Origin: an uncultured Eubacterium sp.
GTDB taxonomy: Bacteria > Bacillota > Clostridia > Lachnospirales > Lachnospiraceae
Length of the DNA stretch: 57,325 bases
Reading direction: 5' to 3'
Assembly: GCA_934358495.1 (NCBI GenBank)
Contig: CAKRKO010000005.1
Coordinates: 1 to 57,325 of the forward strand
Shown: in pieces, positions 8,901-16,492 of the stretch
How the letters are laid out: the number at the start of each line of letters is the position of its first letter
Numbering within the stretch: the first letter of the stretch is position 1
Notes under the pieces: model-generated
Databases searched by the model: none
The model's input: only the letters and a program-made list of their open reading frames with translations
Told to the model about the DNA's origin: nothing
Program-made: the position numbers and the translations under genes

Positions 8901-8959
8901 GAAAAGTAAAAGTGAACGGAAAAACATATCGTGTAAAAAATGGTAAGGTAAAAATGTAA
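5912..8959 (+). CDS. Secreted beta-helix surface protein with NGWW repeat tail
   Basis: A 1015-residue exported protein. Residues 1-32 form a signal peptide (basic start, hydrophobic core, likely cut near VLAADA). Residues about 110-640 are rich in Asn, Gly, Thr and short beta-strand repeats such as GIYVTGNSKYDISKSTLKAT and AIWVGGNSKTTVDNSLIYAQ, the look of a right-handed parallel beta-helix as in adhesins and polysaccharide-active enzymes. From about residue 793 a YYY...GKIAT motif opens an array of eight NGWW/GKVDF units to the C-terminus, the same tail as in four other proteins of this window. There is no LPXTG motif, so the array probably provides surface attachment. GGAGATCGT before the ATG supports the start. 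No catalytic residues are recognised and the function is unknown. Confidence 0.85.
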   Translation: MNRNSKLLRKSLVVAGAVTLSLSMCSPVLAADASSATGKGELKITNVTYGNSDTATGKASSVSSITYTLDGKQYTKEAAKGSVLTLVVDGAQKNISEGASYTVSDSDAVTVKETKVYKNGGPSAPPWNGPDAIKSVYNFRQALLVNNGKIVDDASVTEAITGGSYDASKAEGVTVTSDGEHFNGIYVTGNSKYDISKSTLKATGDGGDDFSGWGAAVMADEDTNVNIKDSVIDTAGTIRTAIWVGGNSKTTVDNSLIYAQETKDDYQTYTDLVPAMMKRVPFALGMEGTIRATNVLGAGQAIYNNSMIISTGWGALSTDSGTSHAQTGTYALQVNDSVSGIGTVEVAQAAKKYTATQEVNGVTYGFTMGGSGYVTYADSGVWNKYSNVKFYSPDYVQILASGESSSEYDKSYMYSDRIAFMTQQAGGGTLTLKDSTVDTKDSLMQIKSGKANKGYSHLVVDGTKVNFADGNDASKRTDDGILVELVESDDAGNPGVTSYTINDDGENAVPTGKEINDSSAEFKNGTYTGDIWNSIYNNKQALDVSLENATLTGTVSSSVAVHVDPDTGDVVKNGTVLEAYTGSKEEDHADYLAEKGGTTGDYMTIGSFSHTAHKTINNPVNLTVDENSKWAVTGDSYLNTLDLASEDCITSAAPETVYTTALTVDDEEYAYGTYTFDNVTVKVEENDIVIPDTGVVAEGQTFNNVPYSFYVVNEDGSYNSAAIDFVSQNTPDGTVIYGYTAKEGYEIASVKAENGEILSNSKFAEYPYELKPTGSPMDAMKVTITVRSTATKIADGLANEKAADGKWYYYKDGKIATDVTTVAKNKNGWWYVKNGVVDFTANTVAKNQNGWWIIRGGKVDFTANTVAKNENGWWIIRNGKVDFSANTVAKNENGWWKIVNGKVDFGYTGIAKNENGWWRIVNGKVDFGCNSIEKNENGWWKLNNGKVDFGYTGVAKNQNGWWRVENGKVNFNYNGIAKNQNGWWKIKNGKVDFSYSGKVKVNGKTYRVKNGKVKM

Positions 8960-9025
8960 CAGACATGCTTATATTTTTGCAATAAACAACCCTGTAAAGG
9001 CATAACAGAATATCCCCCGCAAAGA

Positions 9026-9063
9026 GAAAGCGCTGCACGTAATGTGTGGCGTTTTCTTTTTTG
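9026..9063 (+). terminator. Terminator after the beta-helix gene
   Basis: A 13-bp stem with G-U pairs (GAAAGCGCTGCAC, 9026-9038, with GTGTGGCGTTTTC, 9044-9056) is followed by a T run. It lies about 65 bases after the stop at 8959. Confidence 0.8.
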
Positions 9064-9164
9064 CAGTTTATGAAATTTTTCATGAGAGAGTGTGTAATAA
9101 CGAATTCTGGTTCTATTGGGCTTCATGAGATTCCCTGCTTTCAGAATGTTTAAACGTAAAGTAT

Positions 9165-9181
9165 TTTACAAAAGATTTACT
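9165..9181 (+). promoter_or_regulatory. PhoP-box-like direct repeats before pstS
   Basis: TTTACA (9165-9170) and TTTACT (9176-9181) are spaced 11 bp apart, matching the Firmicutes PhoP box (TT-A-A/C-A hexamers with 5-bp gaps). A leader hairpin AACCTGAA/TTCAGGTT follows at 9268-9290. Together with the terminator at 9026 these account for the 386-base gap before pstS. Confidence 0.6.
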
Positions 9182-9345
9182 TTCTTTTTGCGCAATACTG
9201 ATAGTATGAAAAACCGAATCAGATTAAAGTATACGTCGTAAGACAAACAAAACAACTTGCCAATACAACCTGAAAAAAGATATTCAGGTTTGTACATACA
9301 CATTAATTAAGAAAAAGATTGTAAATCGAAAAGGAGAGAATCGAA

Positions 9346-10281
9346 ATGAAACTGAAAAAAATCATGGCACTTGTACTTTGCGCAGCAACAGTAGCAGGAC
9401 TTGGACTTACAGGATGTGGAAGCAGCAATGATAACGCTGCAGCAGATAATACAGGAAGTGCAGCAAAAGAAAGCAACGATACAGGAAGCGCAGATGCATC
9501 TGACTTTTCCGGAAATATCACTGTATTATCCCGTGAGGATGGTTCCGGTACAAGAGGCGCTTTCATCGAACTGTTTGGAATTGAAGAGAAAAATGAAGCA
9601 GGCGAGAAAGAGGATATGACAACCGTAGATGCAACTATCACAAACAACACAGAGGTTATGATGTCTACGGTAGCCGGTAACGAATATGCAATCGGTTACT
9701 GTTCCCTTGGTTCTTTGAATGATACAGTTAAAGCTGTAAAAATCGATGGTGCTGAGGCAACTACAGAGAACGTATCCAACGGATCTTATAAAGTATCCAG
9801 ACCGTTCAACATTATTACAAAAGATACTGTAAGCGATGTTACACAGGACTTCATCAACTATATCATGAGTGCTGATGGCCAGGAAGTAATCTCCAATGAC
9901 GGATATATTTCTGTAGCAGAAGGTGAGACATTTACATCTACAGGAGCAAGCGGAAAAATTACAATCGACGGTTCTTCCAGTGTATCACCGGTTATGGAGA
10001 AACTGGTAGAGGCTTACAAGAAAGTAAACCCGAATGCAGACATTGAGCAGCAGACAACAGATTCAACAACAGGTATCACATCTGCAATCGATGGAAAATG
10101 TGATATCGGAATGGCTTCCCGTGACCTGAAAGAAGAAGAGACAGGTGTAAAAGCTACCAAGATCGCACTTGATGGTATCGCAGTTATCGTAAATAATGAT
10201 AACCCAACAGATGAGATCAGCTCTGATATGGTAAAACAGATCTTCATCGGTGAAGTTACAAAATGGCAGGATGTAAAATAA
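9346..10281 (+). CDS. pstS: Phosphate ABC transporter, substrate-binding lipoprotein (PstS), halves in swapped order
   Basis: A 311-residue lipoprotein: signal peptide with lipobox LTGC (lipidated Cys near residue 25), then a Ser/Asp/Asn-rich linker. The ligand-binding part has the order of PstS reversed. The segment usually in the second half comes first (VLSREDGSGTRGAFIELFG, AIGYCSLGSLND, SRPFNIITKDTV, GQEVISNDGYI), and the segment that normally starts PstS comes last (GKITIDGSSSVSPVMEKL, DIGMASRDLKEEE, ALDGIAVIVNNDNP, FIGEVTKWQDV). All phosphate-binding elements are present, so this looks like a circularly permuted protein rather than a truncated one. It captures phosphate outside the membrane for PstCAB, whose genes follow. 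The ribosome-binding site GGAGAG is well placed. Confidence 0.9.
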   Translation: MKLKKIMALVLCAATVAGLGLTGCGSSNDNAAADNTGSAAKESNDTGSADASDFSGNITVLSREDGSGTRGAFIELFGIEEKNEAGEKEDMTTVDATITNNTEVMMSTVAGNEYAIGYCSLGSLNDTVKAVKIDGAEATTENVSNGSYKVSRPFNIITKDTVSDVTQDFINYIMSADGQEVISNDGYISVAEGETFTSTGASGKITIDGSSSVSPVMEKLVEAYKKVNPNADIEQQTTDSTTGITSAIDGKCDIGMASRDLKEEETGVKATKIALDGIAVIVNNDNPTDEISSDMVKQIFIGEVTKWQDVK

Positions 10282-10364
10282 TTGATTCAGTAAAATAACA
10301 ATTCAGAACAACATATAAATATTGATTATAGAAAAGTTCCTATGTTCTGAATAACTATCATGTA

Positions 10365-10414
10365 TGCGCCATGACAGATTCCAATCTGATACAGAAAAGG
10401 GTCTGTGTGGCGCA
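10365..10414 (+). promoter_or_regulatory. Intercistronic hairpin between pstS and pstC
   Basis: TGCGCCAT(G)ACAGA (10365-10378) pairs with TCTGTGTGGCGCA (10402-10414), about 13 bp with one bulge and no T run. Such hairpins after a binding-protein gene often block 3' decay or partly limit read-through, giving more PstS than membrane subunits. It ends 9 bases before the GGGAG of pstC. Confidence 0.7.
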
Positions 10415-10438
10415 TTCCCACAGGGAGAACTAAAACAT

Positions 10439-11299
10439 ATGAAACGAAAAGAAAAAGTGTTTGAAATCATTTTTCTGTTGGTTGCCTGTATTTCCATTGT
10501 GGCAGTAGCCATGATCTGTATCTTCTTATTTGCAAATGGAATTCCGGCAATGGGAAAAATTGGACTTGGAAAATTCCTGGGCGGACAGGTATGGAAGCCC
10601 GGAAACGATAAATACGGCATCTTCCCGATGATCATCGGAAGTCTGTACATCACAGGCGGTGCCATTGCAGTAGGTGTGCCGATCGGTATTTTTACTGCTG
10701 TCTTTCTTGCAAAATATTGTCCGAGTGGACTTTACAAAATCATCAAACCGGCGACAGAGCTTCTGGCAGGAATTCCTTCTGTCGTATATGGATTCTTTGG
10801 ATTGATGGTGATCGTGCCGGCGGTTCGAATGATCTTCGGAACGGATAACACAGACGGTATGAGTATTCTGACAGCATCTTTCCTTCTTGGAATTATGATT
10901 TTGCCAACGATCATCGGTGTGACAGAGACGTCCATTCGATCTGTAAATAATGCCTATTTTGAAGGCGCGCTGGCATTGGGTGCCACAAAGGAAGCAAGCA
11001 TCTTCCGCTGTGTGATCCCGGCAGCAAAATCCGGTATCTTAGCCGGTGTGGTACTTGGTATCGGACGTGCCATTGGTGAGACCATGGCAGTCGTAATGAT
11101 CGCCGGAAACCAGCCGCGTATGCCAAAAGGAATTTTACAGGGTGTCCGTACGCTGACCACAAATGTGGTACTTGAAATGGGATACGCAACCGGACTTCAC
11201 AGAGAAGCGCTGATCGCAACCGGTGTGGTACTGTTTGTATTCATTCTGATCATTAATCTGGCATTTAGCATTATCAAAGGAAAAGGAGAGAAGGAATAA
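10439..11299 (+). CDS. pstC: Phosphate ABC transporter permease PstC
   Basis: A 286-residue inner-membrane permease with about six hydrophobic segments. The cytoplasmic coupling (EAA) loop is visible as EGALALGATKEASIFRCVIPAAKSGI. The motif TELLAGIPSVVYGFFGL is typical of PstC/PstA. The ATG at 10439 is preferred over the in-frame ATG at 10364: GGGAG lies about 11 bases upstream, MKRKEKVFEIIF is a normal PstC N-terminus, and the extra 25 residues would be encoded inside the intercistronic hairpin. Its stop codon overlaps the pstA start. Confidence 0.95.
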   Translation: MKRKEKVFEIIFLLVACISIVAVAMICIFLFANGIPAMGKIGLGKFLGGQVWKPGNDKYGIFPMIIGSLYITGGAIAVGVPIGIFTAVFLAKYCPSGLYKIIKPATELLAGIPSVVYGFFGLMVIVPAVRMIFGTDNTDGMSILTASFLLGIMILPTIIGVTETSIRSVNNAYFEGALALGATKEASIFRCVIPAAKSGILAGVVLGIGRAIGETMAVVMIAGNQPRMPKGILQGVRTLTTNVVLEMGYATGLHREALIATGVVLFVFILIINLAFSIIKGKGEKE

Positions 11300-12135
11300 T
11301 GAAAAAGACAAAGAAAAAGATTTATGTCGGCTCTCTGATTTTAAAAATACTGATCATTCTGGCAGCAATTTTTACCGTTGTAATGCTTGGCTACCTGATT
11401 GTGTATATTCTGGGCAAAGGTATTCCCCATCTGACACCGTCATTGTTTTCCTTACATTATGACAGCGATAACGTATCGATGCTTCCGTCTATTATCAATA
11501 CATTGATCATGATTGGCGTGGCATTACTGATTGCAGTTCCAATCGGCGTGTTCTCTGCGGTATACCTGACAGAGTATGCAAAAAAAGGCAATAAATTAGT
11601 AAAAATCATTAGAACTACAGCAGAAACATTAACAGGTATTCCATCCATCGTTTATGGTTTGTTTGGTATGTTGTTCTTTGTAACCGCATGCCACATGTCC
11701 TACTCCTTAATGGCTGGTATCTTAACCGTAGCGATCATGGTTCTGCCAACTGTATTGAGAACAACAGAAGAAGCACTTTTGGCGGTACCGGACAGCTTTC
11801 GTGAGGGAAGTTTCGGATTGGGTGCAGGCAAACTCCGTACGGTATTTAGAATCGTACTGCCAAGCGCCATTCCTGGCATCCTCTCCGGTGTCATTCTTTC
11901 CACCGGACGAATCGCCGGTGAGACAGCAGCGCTGATCTATACCGCAGGAACCATGGCAACGTTACCGAAAAATCTGCTTTCTTCCGGACGTACGCTGGCC
12001 GTTCACATGTATGTGCTTTCCCAGGAAGGTCTGCATACAGATCAGGCATTTGCCACTGCAGTTATTTTGCTGGTAATGGTACTTCTGATCAATATTTTGT
12101 CTTCTGTCATTGCAAAGAAAATGCAGAGAGACTAA
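11299..12135 (+). CDS. pstA: Phosphate ABC transporter permease PstA
   Basis: A 278-residue membrane permease, the partner of PstC. It carries AETLTGIPSIVYGLFGMLFF and the coupling loop EGSFGLGAGKLRTVFRIVLPSAIPGI. The start overlaps the pstC stop (TAATG), indicating translational coupling. GGAGAAGG lies just upstream. Confidence 0.96.
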   Translation: MKKTKKKIYVGSLILKILIILAAIFTVVMLGYLIVYILGKGIPHLTPSLFSLHYDSDNVSMLPSIINTLIMIGVALLIAVPIGVFSAVYLTEYAKKGNKLVKIIRTTAETLTGIPSIVYGLFGMLFFVTACHMSYSLMAGILTVAIMVLPTVLRTTEEALLAVPDSFREGSFGLGAGKLRTVFRIVLPSAIPGILSGVILSTGRIAGETAALIYTAGTMATLPKNLLSSGRTLAVHMYVLSQEGLHTDQAFATAVILLVMVLLINILSSVIAKKMQRD

Positions 12136-12275
12136 AGGATTTCACAGCAAAAATGCCGAGCGTATTCCTAAATACAAAAAAATACAGTTGCAATCATCTT
12201 TGCAAAGATGCAGAAGAAAACAAAACGAAAGAAGTTTGCGAACAGCAATATGTGAGAGAGGACAACGAAACGAAC

Positions 12276-13034
12276 ATGTTAAAAAATAAAATGACAATCG
12301 AGCATATGAATCTTCATTACGGAGATTTCCATGCATTAAAAGATATTAATCTGAATATTAAAGAAAATCAGATCACAGCGTTTATCGGACCTTCCGGATG
12401 TGGAAAATCCACCCTTTTAAAATCCTTAAACCGTATGAACGATCTGGTAGAGGGATGTAAAATTGATGGTCTGATCGCATTGGACGGCGAAGACATTTAT
12501 GGAAATAATATGGATGTAAATCTGCTGAGAAAAAGGGTTGGTATGGTATTTCAAAAGGCAAATCCATTTCCGATGAGTATTTACGATAATGTAGCGTTCG
12601 GACCGAGAACACATGGTATCCACAACAAAGCACAGTTAGATGACATCGTAGAAAAATCACTTCGTGATGCAGCAATCTGGGACGAAGTAAAAGACCGTCT
12701 GAAAAAGAGTGCACTTGGTGTATCTGGTGGACAGCAGCAGAGAATCTGTATTGCCCGTGCGCTGGCAGTTCATCCGGAAGTACTTCTGATGGATGAGTCC
12801 ACATCTGCGCTGGATCCGATCTCCACATCAAAAATCGAGGATCTCGTTATGGAGCTGAAATCCCAGTACACCATCGTTATGGTAACCCATAACATGCAGC
12901 AGGCAGTTCGTGTGTCCGACCAGACTGCATTTTTCCTTCTGGGTGACCTTGTAGAGTATGGTGATACCGATCAGTTATTCTCCACACCGAAAGAGAAAAA
13001 GACAGAAGATTATATTACCGGTAGATTTGGTTAA
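12276..13034 (+). CDS. pstB: Phosphate ABC transporter ATPase PstB
   Basis: A 252-residue cytoplasmic ATPase powering PstCA. Walker A is GPSGCGKST, the ABC signature is VSGGQQQRICIARAL, Walker B is VLLMDESTSALDP and the H-loop is VTHNMQQAVR. The frame is open back to 12153, but 252 residues from the ATG at 12276 fits PstB, and MLKNKMTIEHMNLHYG is a normal start. The spacing from GAGAGG to this ATG is long (14 bases), so the ATG at 12291 is possible. Confidence 0.96.
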   Translation: MLKNKMTIEHMNLHYGDFHALKDINLNIKENQITAFIGPSGCGKSTLLKSLNRMNDLVEGCKIDGLIALDGEDIYGNNMDVNLLRKRVGMVFQKANPFPMSIYDNVAFGPRTHGIHNKAQLDDIVEKSLRDAAIWDEVKDRLKKSALGVSGGQQQRICIARALAVHPEVLLMDESTSALDPISTSKIEDLVMELKSQYTIVMVTHNMQQAVRVSDQTAFFLLGDLVEYGDTDQLFSTPKEKKTEDYITGRFG

Positions 13035-13053
13035 TGCAAGGGAGAACATAAAA

Positions 13054-13719
13054 ATGAGAAATCAATTTGACAGACAGTTAAATACTTTAAATGGTGAATT
13101 GATCCAGATGGGTCACATGGTAGAGCAGGCCATTGAGCATGCAATTGAAGCCATGGTACATCAGGATGCAGAAAAAGCAAGACAAAATATGGAATTTGAT
13201 TCAGAAGTAGATCAGCAGGAAAAAGATATTGAGACACTGTGTATGAAACTTTTGATGAAACAGCAGCCGGTAGCCAGAGATCTCCGTCTGATCTCAGCGG
13301 CATTAAAAATGATCACAGATATGGAACGAATCGGTGATCAGGCAGCAGATATTTCAGAATTAGCTTTATGTCTGGTAAATGAAAAAGAACTGCCGATGAT
13401 GGACCGTATGAAACAGATGTCACAGGAATGTATGCTGATGGTCATGAAAGGTCTGGAAGCATTCGTGGCAAAAGATATCGAGATGGCAAAAAAAGTAATC
13501 GCCAGAGATGATGTGGTTGATACCATGTTTGATGATACAAAAAAAGAAGTGATCGAGCTGATCCAGAATCATGGAACAGGTGCAGAAGTAGCAACGGATC
13601 TGCTGATGGTTGCAAAATACTTTGAGCGAATTGGTGATCATGCGACAAATATTGCAGAATGGGTTATCTTTTCCATCAATGGAACCCATCCGACAATAAA
13701 TCCGGAGCCGGTTTTGTAA
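13054..13719 (+). CDS. phoU: Phosphate transport regulator PhoU
   Basis: A 221-residue all-helical protein of two PhoU repeats, each with the metal-binding E/D-rich motif (ITDMERIGDQAADISE and AKYFERIGDHATNIAE). PhoU couples the Pst transporter to the PhoR sensor kinase and restrains uptake when phosphate is plentiful. The ATG at 13054 follows AAGGGAG at good spacing; the frame extends upstream inside pstB, which is not used. It is the last gene of the pst operon. No phoP/phoR pair is in the window. Confidence 0.96.
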   Translation: MRNQFDRQLNTLNGELIQMGHMVEQAIEHAIEAMVHQDAEKARQNMEFDSEVDQQEKDIETLCMKLLMKQQPVARDLRLISAALKMITDMERIGDQAADISELALCLVNEKELPMMDRMKQMSQECMLMVMKGLEAFVAKDIEMAKKVIARDDVVDTMFDDTKKEVIELIQNHGTGAEVATDLLMVAKYFERIGDHATNIAEWVIFSINGTHPTINPEPVL

Positions 13720-13811
13720 AAGGCCAAAAAGCAGTTCACTTATTCCCTTCACAGGCAATATGTGGGCTGAACATAAGTAATAGCGGATGTTGCTCCGATA
13801 TTATAAAAAAA

Positions 13812-13825
13812 CAGGCAATTGCCTG
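13812..13825. repeat. Perfect 14-bp palindrome upstream of the metallophosphatase gene
   Basis: CAGGCAATTGCCTG lies 38 bases before the start at 13863, a position suited to an operator. Just upstream, 13733-13800 starts with CAGTTCAC and holds a CGGA/TCCG hairpin, weakly like the palindromic repeats at 49942 and 52655. No PhoP boxes are visible here. Confidence 0.45.
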
Positions 13826-13862
13826 AACCACTGTAAAAACAGCACAAATTGTGGAGGATGAG

Positions 13863-16340
13863 ATGAACACAAACAAGAATTTATGGAAAAAAGGTGTAGT
13901 TTTAGCTGCTGCTGCAACTATGATCGCAGGCGCAGTGCCAACAGTAAATGCATTTGCATATGGAGCTTATGATGTAAGCAAGAGTACCTTCAAGGCAGAC
14001 ACAGATAATTCTGCAGATTTCCAGAATTGGTTAGCCAATGTATGGCAGGGTGGAGAAAATGCTTATGCAAATACAAATGAAATAGCCCTGACACCTGGAA
14101 ACAACGCTGCAGGATTAAATTTTGCATGGTATTCTGAAACGAAAGGAACACCGGCAGTTATGATCTGGAAAGATGGTGCCAAAGGAGCAGCAAAAGTATT
14201 TACCGGAACCGCAAGTGATATCAGCGCTGCAAACTGGCAGGGAAAAACTTATATAGCATCGAATAAAGTAAACATCGCGAACTACTTTAATGAAAATACA
14301 AAATATATTTATCAGTACACGGATGATTATAAAGAAGACGGTACAAGCGTATGGTCTGAGGAATACAGTTATACGACACAGTCTACCGATAAATTTTCTG
14401 TCATTCTTACTGGTGATCCACAGGTAGGAGCCTCCGGAAGTTCTTCCGACAGACAGGCTGATGATGCAAGTGTTGCCAGAGATGCCTATAACTGGAATAA
14501 AACCATGCAGCAGGCATTAAAGACATGTCCGAACGCGTCATTCCTTTTATCCGCAGGTGATCAGATCAATGAATCCAATTCTAATACGGATGAGGTAAGA
14601 AAAACAAGAGAGAGCGAGTACGCAGGTTATTTATATCCGTCAGTATTTCGTAATCTTCCAATCGCAGCAACCATCGGAAATCATGATATGAACGGTTCTG
14701 ATTATTCTGCACATTTCAATAATCCAAATTCAGAGGAACAGCTGGGACAGACAGCTGCAGGAAGTGATTTCTACTTTAACTATGGCGATGTATTATTTAT
14801 TTCATTGAACAGCAATAACCGTAATCAGGCAGAGCACAGAAAACTCATGAAGGAAGCCATTGCAAGCAACCCGGACGCAAAATGGAAAGTAGTTATTTTC
14901 CACAGCGACATTTACGGTTCCGGTCAGCCGCATGCAGATACCGATGCTTCTACAAATAGAATTATTTTTGCGCCGCTGATGGACGAATTTGATATCGACG
15001 TCTGCCTGACAGGTCATGATCATACATTTTCACGAAGCTATCAGGTGCTGGATGGAAATGTCATTGACTATGATATCAGCAGTGGTACCGTAGAAGATCC
15101 GGAAGGAACGATGTACATTACTACAGGTTCAGGATCCGGTTCCAAATACTACAATCTGTTAAATTACACTCCGTACTACATCGCAGAGAGAACCAATGCA
15201 TGTCTGCCTTCTTTCTCAACTATTGATTTTACGGATGATTCCTTTACAATCAAGACTTATGATTATAACGGAAACCGTTATGCAGATGATTTTACAATTA
15301 CAAAAAATGAAAATGTACAGTCTGTAGATGATGTGATCGCATCCGCAGAAAAACTGGTAAACAGTACAGATGTGACTTATACAAAAGAAAGTATGGCTGT
15401 ATTGACATCGGCACTGGATCAGCTGAAAACACTGAAAAACTCCAATGTAACGGCAGAAGATCCGATGGCAGCAGACATTATAACAAACTATGGTACAGCT
15501 GCTGACAGAGTCAAAGGATATGGTTCTGTGGCAAACAGCGCAGACAAAGACGGTAAATTGAACCGTTTCAAAAAAGGTATTTCCACACTGCTTGACAAGA
15601 CCATCTATTCACAGGCAGCAGAAGGAGCGCAGGAGCAGTCAGCTGACTATACCGTTGATAAAGCACCGGTTGTAAAAGGTATGGATGAGGCCAAGAGCGC
15701 TGTCATTAACGCAATGAATGCTCTGGAGGAAGCAAAACCGGACGGACTTGCAAATGAAGCTGCTGAAGACGGAAACTGGTATTACTACAAAGACAACCAG
15801 ATTGCAACAGATTACACCGGAGTAGCAAAAAATAAAAACGGCTGGTGGCGTGTAGTCAATGGCAAAGTAGATTTTAGCTGCAACAGCGTAGAGAAAAACG
15901 AGAACGGCTGGTGGTATATCCGCGGAGGCAAAGTAGATTTTAATTACACCGGAGTAGCAAAAAATAAAAACGGCTGGTGGAGAATTGTCAATGGAAAAGT
16001 AGATTTCGATTGCAACAGCGTGGAGAAAAACAGCAACGGCTGGTGGTATATCCGCGGAGGCAAAGTAGATTTTAATTACACCGGAATAGCAAAGAATAAA
16101 AACGGCTGGTGGAGAATTGTTAATGGAAAAGTTGATTTTGGCTGCAACAGCGTAGAGAAAAATGAGAATGGCTGGTGGAAACTCAGTGGAGGAAAAGTAG
16201 ATTTCAACTATAACGGAATCGCAGAAAATGGCAATGGAACCTGGGTGATCAAAAATGGTAAAGTTGACTTCTCACGCAACGGCAAAGTAAAAGCAAACGG
16301 AAAAACTTACCGTGTCACAAACGGCAAAGTGAAACTGTAA
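13863..16340 (+). CDS. Secreted calcineurin-like metallophosphatase with NGWW repeat tail
   Basis: An 825-residue exported enzyme. A signal peptide (1-33, ending near VNAFA) is followed by a beta-sandwich region like the N-terminal domain of purple acid phosphatases. The metallophosphoesterase core follows: GDPQ (D185), GDQINES (D233), GNHD (272-275), FHSD, and GHDH (384-387), the full metal-ligand series. A helical FIVAR-like part lies at about 490-620. The tail has six NGWW units plus one NGTW unit. The ATG at 13863 is chosen because GGAGG (13853-13857) precedes it; the GTG at 13851 overlaps that site. Standing after pst-phoU, it probably frees phosphate from extracellular esters for PstS; that role is inferred from context. 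Confidence 0.9.
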   Translation: MNTNKNLWKKGVVLAAAATMIAGAVPTVNAFAYGAYDVSKSTFKADTDNSADFQNWLANVWQGGENAYANTNEIALTPGNNAAGLNFAWYSETKGTPAVMIWKDGAKGAAKVFTGTASDISAANWQGKTYIASNKVNIANYFNENTKYIYQYTDDYKEDGTSVWSEEYSYTTQSTDKFSVILTGDPQVGASGSSSDRQADDASVARDAYNWNKTMQQALKTCPNASFLLSAGDQINESNSNTDEVRKTRESEYAGYLYPSVFRNLPIAATIGNHDMNGSDYSAHFNNPNSEEQLGQTAAGSDFYFNYGDVLFISLNSNNRNQAEHRKLMKEAIASNPDAKWKVVIFHSDIYGSGQPHADTDASTNRIIFAPLMDEFDIDVCLTGHDHTFSRSYQVLDGNVIDYDISSGTVEDPEGTMYITTGSGSGSKYYNLLNYTPYYIAERTNACLPSFSTIDFTDDSFTIKTYDYNGNRYADDFTITKNENVQSVDDVIASAEKLVNSTDVTYTKESMAVLTSALDQLKTLKNSNVTAEDPMAADIITNYGTAADRVKGYGSVANSADKDGKLNRFKKGISTLLDKTIYSQAAEGAQEQSADYTVDKAPVVKGMDEAKSAVINAMNALEEAKPDGLANEAAEDGNWYYYKDNQIATDYTGVAKNKNGWWRVVNGKVDFSCNSVEKNENGWWYIRGGKVDFNYTGVAKNKNGWWRIVNGKVDFDCNSVEKNSNGWWYIRGGKVDFNYTGIAKNKNGWWRIVNGKVDFGCNSVEKNENGWWKLSGGKVDFNYNGIAENGNGTWVIKNGKVDFSRNGKVKANGKTYRVTNGKVKL

Positions 16341-16390
16341 GACAATGTAATTTTACAAAATTTCTTTTTCATATGTTTTAATAATATTTC

Positions 16391-16436
16391 GGGAAGAATG
16401 GGTGTTGTATTTCAGTACGACATCCATTTCCCTTTT
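16391..16436 (+). terminator. Terminator after the metallophosphatase gene
   Basis: A long imperfect hairpin (GGGAAGAATGGGTGTTGT against ACGACATCCATTTCCC) ends in TTTT, about 50 bases after the stop. Confidence 0.7.
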
Positions 16437-16492
16437 GGAGTAAAGCAGAGTGTATAACAGGTAAAATAAGCAAAGAAAGAAGGATTTAAATT

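Noticed and set aside
10364..10438. Upstream start adding 25 residues to PstC
   Set aside because: It lies within the intercistronic hairpin, has no ribosome-binding site, and the extension is unlike PstC N-termini.
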